Part shown: positions 9,101 through 14,515 of the stretch, piece after piece
Layout: the number at the start of each line of letters is the position of its first letter
Numbering within the stretch: the first letter of the stretch is position 1
Assembly (NCBI GenBank): GCA_003452965.1
Contig: DMMW01000058.1
Coordinates: 25,083 to 41,522, forward strand
From: Elusimicrobiota bacterium
GTDB taxonomy: Bacteria; Elusimicrobiota; UBA8919
Direction: 5' to 3'
DNA: 16,440 nucleotides
The notes under the pieces: generated by a model
Told to the model about the DNA's origin: nothing
Database searches by the model: none
What the model saw: only the letters and a program-made list of their open reading frames with translations
Made by a program: the position numbers and the translations under genes

Positions 9101-11591
9101 AAAAGAAATAAAATACAGGATATCCGCCACTTCCACCACTGAGACATTGGCGGACAGGGAAACGTCGGCGGACGGGCAGGATACAGGATACCCCGATGGA
9201 TCGGGGGCAGGCAGTATACAGTATATTGATTTTATAGATTACGCAGAACCAATCAAAATATCAGGTGAAGGGATATACACGGTAGAATATTATGCAATAG
9301 ATATTATTGGAAACACAGAACTAACAAAATTAGTTACATTCTATGTTGATAACACGACACCAGAGAGTGAGTTCATAGTAAGTGGTTCAGAGTTCATAGT
9401 AGAGGATAAAATATTTATAAGTTCGGAAACGGAGATATCACTAACAGCAACAGATCCAGAAATTAGTTCTGGGATTGCAGGGTGTGGAGTAAAGTACACT
9501 GAATATAAGATAGATTCTGGTCCATACACTATCGCACTATCCCCCGCCACTAAACCTTCGGCGGGCAGGCACTATTGCACAATCCCACTATCTACTTTAT
9601 CCGAAGGCGAACACACAATATATTATCATAGTTATGACAACTTATTAAACCAAGAACTGGAAAAATCATTAACAATAACAATTGACAACAGCGTACCCGA
9701 AACATTTGCTACTATTTCTGATCCGAAATTTCCCGCAACAGACGGGACAGGTAATTACATAACCTCAAACTCTGTATTTAAATTAGTAGCAATAGATAGC
9801 GGCACAATACCGTCAGGGATAAAAGAAACTGTATATTCAATTACCGATTCAACATATGCTATACCAGTATATATACAATATAACTCCACATTTAACGTAA
9901 CCGACTTAGATGGAATATATACATTTTATTACTACTCAACAGATAATGTAAACAATATAGAACATCCAAGAATAGAATCATTAAAATTAGACAATACTCC
10001 GCCACAAAGTCAGCTAGAAATGCAGGGGATAGCGTATAGCCTACCCGCCGATGGTTCAGTGGAGGGCGGAGAGGGGAAAGTATATATAAATTCAGAGACG
10101 GAGATAATAATCACAGCAGAAGACCCGATAACTAATAGGGTAACATCCGGGTTGAAAGGAGTTTATTATTCTATAGACACAAATCCCTATACGCTAACCT
10201 CTAACCCCTATACGCTGACATTACCGGAAGGAATACATACAATAAAATACTATGCGGAGGATAATGTAGGCAACCTTGAAACAATAAAAGAACAAACATA
10301 TTATGTAGACACAACTCCGCCAGTCACCAGTATAAACACGACAGAAATCTATATAACACCAGATACGCCATTATCATTCACAGCGATAGATCCTATATCC
10401 AATAGTGTAGCTAGTGGAATAAGCAAAACCGAATACAGTATTGACAACGGCAGTTACAGTATATACACAACCAGCTTTACATTAGCAGTGGGTACTCACA
10501 CAATAACCTATCGAAGCATAGATAACGTTTTAAATATAGAAATATTAAAATCGGCAGTATTTACAGTAACAGAAATAACTAAATATGCAGCATTAGGAAT
10601 TGAAGGAATAACAATAAACGGTCAAAGTAAAATATACGGGGATGTAAGAAGCAACAGTCAAATAAAACTAACAGGGCAGTCATTAGTAGATGGTAATGCA
10701 GAAGCACAAAAAATAACGATAGTAGGACAAAGCAAAATAACCGGCACAAAAACACAAAATGCAGAACCGGTAAATCCGTATACAATAGACCTGGACCAAA
10801 AACAAGCAGAAATATCACAAAACAACGATAATAGTAAGATACCGCTAACATCAAAAGGTAAACAAGCATTGATAAACGGAGTGCTTACATTATCCGGGCA
10901 GGATTCGCTGACAATATCAACAGGGACATACTTTTTATCCGGAATAAGTTTATCAGGTCAGGCAAAACTTAATCTAAATGGTGAGATACAAATGCTGTGT
11001 ATTGGTAAAATACAAATATCGGGGCAATGTGAAGTTCATTATACAGGCGACCCATATAAGCTGAAGATATACTGCAATACCGCACAGCCGATACAGATAG
11101 GCGGGCAGGGTGAGCTAATGGGCATAATATATGCACCTTATAGCGATGTATCAATAAACGGGCAGGGAATAACATTAAGCAATGTAATAGCAAAAAGCAT
11201 AGATATAAATGGACAAAGTAAAATAGTGGGAATAAATTACAAGGAGAAGCCGATATCATTTAGTTCATTAAAACAAGCGCCATCGGCTGCTTTTGTAAAA
11301 GGTGAAGTATATGCATATCCTAATCCGGCAAAGAATGGATACCAACCAACGATGCATATAGAATGCGGGATAGCCGATAGTGTAGAAATACGGATATACA
11401 ACATAGCCGGTGAGTTAGTACATGAAGGTGAAATATACACACAACCGATAATAAAAAATGGAAAGTATGCATATGAATATACATGGGACATATCGGACAA
11501 GGCATCGGGTGTGTATTTGTATTTAATTAAAGCACACAAGACAGGTGAGAAAACAATAAAAGTATTAAAGAAAATAGCAATAATTAAATAG
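6192..11591 (+). CDS. Giant secreted NlpC/P60-like cysteine hydrolase with TSP3, DUF11, Ig-like, OmpL47-like and FlgD-like modules
   Basis: 1799 residues. In order: signal peptide 1-21; cysteine-hydrolase domain about 87-215, with C141 in GYTGIDCAEF and H188 in GDALYDPKGHIVLVKN, the usual Cys/His layout of NlpC/P60 enzymes; an Ig-like domain to ~355; thrombospondin type 3 calcium-binding repeats 363-441 (DRDNDGMPDEW, ADSDSDGLTNLEEY); a proline-rich hinge 442-465; a DUF11-type domain ~479-617; three Ig-like domains to ~920; five OmpL47-like repeats ~921-1460, each ending like YYAEDNVGNLE then VDTTPP; a beta-helix-like region 1466-1685 with nine GQ turns; and a FlgD/T9SS-tail-like domain from ~1703 (YPNPAKNGYQP ... 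YNIAGELV ... GVYLYLIKA). NlpC/P60 enzymes usually cleave peptidoglycan peptides or act as amidases. Anchoring or export through the C-terminal domain is inferred. Translation is coupled to the NHL gene by ATGA. GC-rich palindromes interrupt the OmpL47 repeats in frame. Confidence 0.88.
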   Translation: MKTIIKLSLIFVMFLSVKLFAITRDDIILRASPYLIQPWNCTTNNIKDEKTHYKEKPPENGSDGDDDRAWKLNKETQKWEYSTNNWPFEVGASYPSVAYAYGMDNTFSVFQTNIANGYIAGKMDLDTSVPTGKSGYTGIDCAEFVEEMWVPGNTNDIHSSKVGSTYGLVVENYDLINSGDALYDPKGHIVLVKNKLNFSTNNTGTVTIIHAAWLSYITGNHMRRVIEETTNFKIENNELKLYRYGSYMPHTPYTAFPILTNDFYPKEDVKINEDSSITVPIKLTVKSKLSINSVIMKINNGPDITPKFTRTSADTVYVTYETPESLSAGTYDVSFVVKNVYGLEESGVYSFKVTEISDEQEGDGGDRDNDGMPDEWENENGLNPDNPLDANADSDSDGLTNLEEYCNGTNPLVSDTDSGGVDDKTEIANGTNPINNPEDDSSEPPPPIPPVVPPSSPPSMPVGYPISPFEKYLAIVSAVDPNIMYGPEGYISAGQNLTYTVEFENIGEGIAYGVYVTDVLPEGLDESSLIVSNFRRIDYNNNIETLANFEYKYNSETRLLTVFVDNYGEIGSKQGGKFDISVRVNSNAQPGTVIANYATVYFPSVPEETRTNTIFSVIPKQTCIYNSTRKMVNYSDTLEFSAILTDTLNNALSDKPVNFYLGNSSYTVITGNNGLCSALSEINLLPGEYSIKIEYPGDGFYYLPCQVQGTLKIIKEKIEISKPEISILYPGTTTLMLTMTDDEGLELLHQEDEPKTVILEYWNGDNWQTITQSTLVKSSVTFEFSFPEKPSRLSYYLKARFEGDNRYESSDRTGVLTIIDNDPPVITINSPKGGERFVATVDKIDIDYNVNDLSQFVTTGYLTLVECPDTSKIGIKVIVNSGDKIEPLNLPYYGFYTMTVEAMDTYKNYSSSTTPRFEVMWDNKPPQSQYTVHGKQYTENGSAYITSETHIELSAVDDLVEVDDGIGLGVKEIKYRISATSTTETLADRETSADGQDTGYPDGSGAGSIQYIDFIDYAEPIKISGEGIYTVEYYAIDIIGNTELTKLVTFYVDNTTPESEFIVSGSEFIVEDKIFISSETEISLTATDPEISSGIAGCGVKYTEYKIDSGPYTIALSPATKPSAGRHYCTIPLSTLSEGEHTIYYHSYDNLLNQELEKSLTITIDNSVPETFATISDPKFPATDGTGNYITSNSVFKLVAIDSGTIPSGIKETVYSITDSTYAIPVYIQYNSTFNVTDLDGIYTFYYYSTDNVNNIEHPRIESLKLDNTPPQSQLEMQGIAYSLPADGSVEGGEGKVYINSETEIIITAEDPITNRVTSGLKGVYYSIDTNPYTLTSNPYTLTLPEGIHTIKYYAEDNVGNLETIKEQTYYVDTTPPVTSINTTEIYITPDTPLSFTAIDPISNSVASGISKTEYSIDNGSYSIYTTSFTLAVGTHTITYRSIDNVLNIEILKSAVFTVTEITKYAALGIEGITINGQSKIYGDVRSNSQIKLTGQSLVDGNAEAQKITIVGQSKITGTKTQNAEPVNPYTIDLDQKQAEISQNNDNSKIPLTSKGKQALINGVLTLSGQDSLTISTGTYFLSGISLSGQAKLNLNGEIQMLCIGKIQISGQCEVHYTGDPYKLKIYCNTAQPIQIGGQGELMGIIYAPYSDVSINGQGITLSNVIAKSIDINGQSKIVGINYKEKPISFSSLKQAPSAAFVKGEVYAYPNPAKNGYQPTMHIECGIADSVEIRIYNIAGELVHEGEIYTQPIIKNGKYAYEYTWDISDKASGVYLYLIKAHKTGEKTIKVLKKIAIIK
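9113..9210. repeat. In-frame GC-rich palindromic insert, flanked by 10-bp direct repeats
   Basis: Inside the first OmpL47-like repeat. ATACAGGATA occurs at 9113-9122 and again at 9181-9190, bracketing a 58-base GC-rich block. In the block TCCGCCA (9123-9129) pairs with TGGCGGA (9148-9154), and GGCGGACAGG and GGCGGACGGGCAGG follow. A second perfect hairpin, CCCCGAT/ATCGGGG (9191-9197 with 9200-9206), comes next and is followed by GCAGGCAG. The encoded residues (ATSTTETLADRETSADGQ onwards) have no counterpart in the other four protein repeats, which supports an insertion. Confidence 0.65.
9534..9575. repeat. Second in-frame GC-rich palindromic insert, flanked by 7-bp direct repeats
   Basis: Inside the second OmpL47-like repeat. 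GCACTAT at 9534-9540 recurs at 9569-9575. Between them CCCGCC (9543-9548) pairs with GGCGGG (9560-9565), and the block ends GGCGGGCAGG, the same end as the other elements. It encodes PATKPSAGR in the middle of a blade. The flanking repeats look like a target duplication, but the spacing (35 bases) is not a multiple of 3, so later adjustment would be needed to keep the frame. Confidence 0.6.
10041..10074. repeat. Third GC-rich palindromic insert in the same gene (weaker)
   Basis: Inside the fourth OmpL47-like repeat. CCGCC (10045-10049) pairs with GGCGG (10065-10069), and the block ends GGCGGAGAGG. It encodes LPADGSVEGGEG between GIAYS and KVYINSETE, a place where the related repeat at residue ~1052 has only a few residues. 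No clear flanking direct repeat was seen. Confidence 0.45.
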
Positions 11592-11604
11592 GGGTTAAAA
11601 CTAT

Positions 11605-11610
11605 AGGGGG
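11605..11610 (+). promoter_or_regulatory. Shine-Dalgarno AGGGGG deciding the start of the small zinc-ribbon gene
   Basis: AGGGGG directly abuts ATG 11611, too close for that codon, but lies 6 bases before ATG 11617. The next gene has the same arrangement (AGGGGG at 12115-12120, ATG at 12125). Choosing 11617 makes the zinc-ribbon cysteines fall at residues 3, 6, 17 and 20 in both proteins. Confidence 0.6.
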
Positions 11611-11616
11611 ATGTTT

Positions 11617-11865
11617 ATGAAATGTTATAATTGTCAGACGGAAAACAAGGATACGGCTAAGGTATGTAAAAGTTGTGGAGCGGATTTAACATATGTCCCA
11701 TGGAGGCCTACATGGAAATGGCATTTGAAAATTCTCGGTATAATTTATATAATAGTCATAGTTTTATTTTTTGTAGCAAGATTGTTTTTGGATAAGTTTG
11801 ACAGGAATCTTCCTACATGGGAAAGTGAGTATCCGATGTATGAAAAAATAGCACCAAAACAATAG
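11617..11865 (+). CDS. Small zinc-ribbon, single-pass membrane protein
   Basis: 82 residues from ATG 11617. Start choice rests on Shine-Dalgarno spacing and on cysteine register with the next gene. An N-terminal zinc ribbon has CYNC (C3, C6) and CKSC (C17, C20), the treble-clef pattern of short bacterial zinc-ribbon domains. A linker with WRPTWKWH leads to one hydrophobic segment at about 36-57, and a short polar tail PTWESEYPMYEKIAPKQ follows. The ribbon precedes the membrane segment and there is no signal peptide, so the ribbon is probably cytoplasmic. The gene starts 25 bases after the giant hydrolase. Its stop codon TAG is the first three bases of a 50-bp tandem array. Function unknown; the shared ribbon and Shine-Dalgarno design suggest a working relation to the following gene. 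Confidence 0.75.
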   Translation: MKCYNCQTENKDTAKVCKSCGADLTYVPWRPTWKWHLKILGIIYIIVIVLFFVARLFLDKFDRNLPTWESEYPMYEKIAPKQ

Positions 11866-12035
11866 AGGCAAGTTAAAATTAAAAGTTAAAATTAAAATAA
11901 AAAGCAAAAACATAGAGGCAAGTTAAAATAAAAAGTTAAAATTAAAATAAAAAGCAAAAACATAGAGGCAAGTTAAAATAAAAGTTAAAATTAAAATAAA
12001 AAGCAAAAACATAGAGGCAAGTTAAAATAAAAAGT
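11863..12035. repeat. AT-rich 50-bp tandem array, about 3.5 units
   Basis: Units begin with TAGAGGCAAGTTAAAA at 11863, 11913, 11963 and 12012 (periods 50, 50, 49); the last unit breaks off near 12035. Units are nearly identical, differing by one substitution and a one-base deletion. The array contains AAAGTTAAAATTAAA (11882-11896), whose exact reverse complement lies at 12080-12094, so a transcript could fold into a long AT-rich stem. The array and its flank fill the 259-base gap between the two zinc-ribbon genes; apart from these repeats and the Shine-Dalgarno at 12115 I see nothing else there. Confidence 0.9.
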
Positions 12036-12124
12036 ATAAATAAAAATTAAGGTAATATAAATTAAAAAATATTAAAAGGTTTAATTTTAACTTTAAACTT
12101 TTAATTGCTTTTACAGGGGGTTTT

Positions 12125-13177
12125 ATGCGTTGCTCAAATTGTGATGCAGAAGTAAAAGAAGGTTCAAAATATTGCGGTGTTTGCGGAACAAATTTTTTGT
12201 TGACAACTACAGCGTGGTTGTTAAGAAGAACACTTGCCGGTGCAATCGCAGGTTGTATCGGTTGGTTTTTATCAGCAGGGATTTTCAATATTACAGACCA
12301 GAGTGTGTCAGAACCGATTTATATTGTTCTTAGGATAGTTATATCCGCTGTTTTTATCGGAATTGTCATTGGTGTATTGGAAAAATCTACTAATAAAGTA
12401 GTTTTTGGTTTGTTCGGTGCTATATTAGGTGGTACAATCGGAAGTTTTTTGGCTATGTATCTTTTAAGAAATGATATGCCGATGTGGTTGTTTATACCGG
12501 AAAAAGCGAGAAGCTTAGAATTTTCGTTATATACAACGGCAAATGCGATTATATGGTTAATAACCGGTGCTTTTATCGGATTATTTACATCCAGTGAAAA
12601 AAGAAGAATTTATGTGTTTATCGGCGGTGCTTTGGGCGGCGCAATCGGCGGTGCAATCGGCTGGGAAATATTTTTACGGTTAAGATTTGAAGCGGTTTCT
12701 TCTGTAATGTATTTTTTTGCAGATATTCTTTCAGGTGGTATAACAGCGGGCTTGATATTTCTTTTTATAGGCATGGGAGAAAAATTTTCACCTGTATCGG
12801 AAGAGAGGACATATGCAGAAGAAGCTATTATGATATGTGCTATATGCCGAAAGGAAACGCCGGTCGGCGGTTACTGTATTAATTGCGGAAATATTTTAAA
12901 GGCACCTGAGATGGCAAATCCGCGCAGGTACGGTGCATTGCATCGTATTTCAAATGTATTCAGATTTCTTGGAAGGTTTATACTGATAATTGGATTAATA
13001 ACATCATTAGGTTGTTTTATCGTCTTGCTTCCACAGAGCATTTTTTCTTCATTGCTTGGTATGGTTAGTATAGCGGTGATTTCGTATATAGTATTTATCA
13101 CGTTTAACGCTATTGCTGAAACGATTTTATTATTTTTGGACATTGAAAAGAATACAAGAAAAATAAGTGAGAGATAG
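12125..13177 (+). CDS. Polytopic membrane protein with two zinc ribbons and glycine-rich helices
   Basis: 350 residues, with AGGGGG ending 4 bases before the ATG. A first zinc ribbon has C3, C6, C17 and C20 (CSNC, CGVC). Several hydrophobic helices follow between residues 37 and 217, rich in small residues (GAIAGCIGWFLSAG, GAILGGTIGSFLAMYLL, GGALGGAIGGAIGW), a glycine-zipper style seen in tightly packed membrane helices. A second zinc ribbon lies at 238-254 (CAIC, CINC). Two more hydrophobic segments occupy about 281-340, and the end is charged (EKNTRKISER). I do not recognise a named family. The layout resembles uncharacterised zinc-ribbon integral membrane proteins of candidate phyla in which the ribbon replaces or accompanies an FHA-type domain. 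No catalytic motif was seen. Role unknown; a sensory or scaffold membrane protein is one possibility. Confidence 0.8.
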   Translation: MRCSNCDAEVKEGSKYCGVCGTNFLLTTTAWLLRRTLAGAIAGCIGWFLSAGIFNITDQSVSEPIYIVLRIVISAVFIGIVIGVLEKSTNKVVFGLFGAILGGTIGSFLAMYLLRNDMPMWLFIPEKARSLEFSLYTTANAIIWLITGAFIGLFTSSEKRRIYVFIGGALGGAIGGAIGWEIFLRLRFEAVSSVMYFFADILSGGITAGLIFLFIGMGEKFSPVSEERTYAEEAIMICAICRKETPVGGYCINCGNILKAPEMANPRRYGALHRISNVFRFLGRFILIIGLITSLGCFIVLLPQSIFSSLLGMVSIAVISYIVFITFNAIAETILLFLDIEKNTRKISER

Positions 13178-13184
13178 TGAATAA

Positions 13185-13308
13185 CGATTACGATAATTTT
13201 TAAAATTAATTGTAGTTGCGAGGTTTCCTCGCTATTTCCGCCGGCTGGCGGAGGCAGGGGAACCCTGCCACTACAAAAATAATTAAATATTTTTTATCAT
13301 CGTAATCG
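13185..13308. repeat. Nested inverted-repeat element with three internal hairpins (MITE/REP-like)
   Basis: Outer arms CGATTACGAT (13185-13194) and ATCGTAATCG (13299-13308) are perfect inverted repeats. Inside, 13210-13225 pairs with 13260-13275 at 13 of 16 positions (TTGTAGT ... ACTACAA ends). Within that are three perfect hairpins in a row: GCGAGG/CCTCGC (13218-13232, TTT loop), TCCGCC/GGCGGA (13237-13252, GGCT loop) and GGCAGGG/CCCTGCC (13253-13269, GAA loop). The whole can fold as a cloverleaf-like structure or long stem. It is far more GC-rich than its surroundings and fills most of the 162-base gap before kdsC. It could act as a transcription terminator for the zinc-ribbon gene, although no clear T-run follows the GC hairpins. 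Confidence 0.8.
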
Positions 13309-13339
13309 CTGTTTTTAATTTCTGTAATAATGTTCTTAT

Positions 13340-13879
13340 ATGAAGATTAATAAAAAAATATATACTAAAGCAAAAAAAATTAAACTAATCGCCTCTGATA
13401 TTGACGGTGTTTTAACTGATGGGAAAATTATTATTTTAGAAAATGGGGAGGAATTGAAATACTGGGATGTTTATGACAGATTCGCTTATACCCTTTTAAG
13501 GAATTATGCTAAAGATATAAAACTTGCATGGATTACGGGTAGAAATTCCAAACAGGTTGTGGCTAGGGCTAAAGAAGTAGGGATTCATTATCTTTATCAG
13601 GGTTGCATGAATAAAATTTCTGCTATAAATGAAATTTTGCAGAAGGAAAAATTTAAAATTGATGAAGTCGCTTTTATAGGTGACGACCTGGTAGATTTAT
13701 CTGTTTTATTGAGATGTGGTTTTTCCGCTTGTCCTAAAAATGCCACTATTGAGGTAAGGAAATCGGTTGATTATGTTACGGGTGTAACAAGCGGGCAAGG
13801 CGTATTAAGGGAAGTTGTTGAGATTATATTTAAATCAAAGGGTATATGGAGAAATGTATTAAAACAGTACCGTTCGTAA
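13340..13879 (+). CDS. kdsC: 3-deoxy-D-manno-octulosonate 8-phosphate phosphatase (KdsC-like HAD enzyme)
   Basis: 179 residues, the usual KdsC size. This cytoplasmic HAD phosphatase removes phosphate from KDO-8-phosphate to give KDO for lipopolysaccharide core synthesis. Visible motifs: SDIDGVLTDG (nucleophile D20, acid D22), WITGR (T66), K92 in YQGCMNK, and GDDLVD (D115, D116, D119) for magnesium. It is a cap-less C0-type protein. One departure: canonical family members read V-R-D-G-x-G-I after the E-x-L-K motif, whereas here it is VYDRFAYTLL. The C-terminal GGxGAVRE loop is SGQGVLRE. Another C0 HAD phosphatase of the family is therefore possible, but the lptC-like gene overlapping its end by 34 bases supports a lipopolysaccharide role. 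No good Shine-Dalgarno is visible; start chosen as the first ATG after the hairpin element. Confidence 0.85.
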   Translation: MKINKKIYTKAKKIKLIASDIDGVLTDGKIIILENGEELKYWDVYDRFAYTLLRNYAKDIKLAWITGRNSKQVVARAKEVGIHYLYQGCMNKISAINEILQKEKFKIDEVAFIGDDLVDLSVLLRCGFSACPKNATIEVRKSVDYVTGVTSGQGVLREVVEIIFKSKGIWRNVLKQYRS

Positions 13880-14373
13880 TTATGATGTTTTTTATTTTTG
13901 CATCTTGCAATAAAAAAACTAACAAATTTTTTGTGAATGATACGTTCCCCGAACAAGTGATTAAGAATTTAAGCATAGATAAATATGATTTAAATAAACA
14001 TGAATGGAATTTTTTTGCGGTTCACGGCAATGTTTTTGAAAAGAAAAAAATTGTTAATGCTACAGATATCAAAATGAGTTTTTACGAAGAAGGGAAGACA
14101 AGTTCTTTTATTATGGCTGAAAATGCAGTTTTGAATTCAGAGACCGGTGATATTAAGGCGAAGGGAAATGTTATAATAGTTTCATTGTTTAAAGGCACTA
14201 CCCTTTATACAGATTTACTTAATTATGCTGCAAAAACCAATAGGATAACTTCATCTTCCTATGTTCGCCAGGAAAGTGATGATACTACAATTACCGGTAT
14301 GGGTTTTACCGCTAACTCAGATTTATCCGATATAACGATTCTAAAGGACGTGAAGGTAGTAAAGAAGTTATGA
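13846..14373 (+). CDS. lptC: LptC-like lipopolysaccharide export lipoprotein
   Basis: 175 residues. A lipoprotein signal ends in FASC with lipidation cysteine C21 (after the hydrophobic stretch VPFVIMMFFIF). The mature part is a repetitive beta-strand protein: FFAVHGNVFEKKKIVNATDIKMSFYEEGK, then AENAVLNSETGDIKAKGNVIIVS and the ending DLSDITILKDVKVVKK. This is the beta-jellyroll pattern of LptC/LptA-type proteins, which carry lipopolysaccharide from the inner-membrane LptBFG transporter across the periplasm. Start overlaps kdsC by 34 bases; AAAGGG lies just upstream. The kdsC-lptC order is the classical one, but the expected lptA and lptB do not follow; the next gene is a HEAT-repeat protein after a 142-base gap. 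Using a lipid anchor instead of a transmembrane helix is found in some lineages. OstA/LptA-like identity is the alternative. Confidence 0.8.
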   Translation: MEKCIKTVPFVIMMFFIFASCNKKTNKFFVNDTFPEQVIKNLSIDKYDLNKHEWNFFAVHGNVFEKKKIVNATDIKMSFYEEGKTSSFIMAENAVLNSETGDIKAKGNVIIVSLFKGTTLYTDLLNYAAKTNRITSSSYVRQESDDTTITGMGFTANSDLSDITILKDVKVVKKL

Positions 14374-14496
14374 ACTCAAGAAATTTTACAAACTGTCTTT
14401 TATGATTAAATTAATGAAATTAAATTTGAGTCAGTTTTCATCGAGATATCAAAAATTATTTTAAGAAAATGAATAAAAGTAAAAAAGGATTTTTAG

Positions 14497-14505
14497 AAAA
14501 GGAGG
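14497..14505 (+). promoter_or_regulatory. Strong Shine-Dalgarno AAAAGGAGG for the HEAT-repeat gene
   Basis: A near-perfect anti-16S match 10 bases before ATG 14516, the strongest in the window. It follows a 142-base spacer after lptC with no other gene, so this probably begins a new transcription unit; no convincing promoter boxes could be placed. Confidence 0.6.
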
Positions 14506-14515
14506 AAAAATAAAA

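Noticed and set aside
11863..12035. CRISPR array
   Set aside because: The 50-base units are contiguous and nearly identical, with no variable spacers and no cas gene nearby.
14374..14437. Possible RNA pseudoknot after lptC (ACTCAA/TTGAGT and AAACTG/CAGTTT interleaved)
   Set aside because: Six-base matches in an AT-rich spacer are easily due to chance and nothing else supports a structured RNA.
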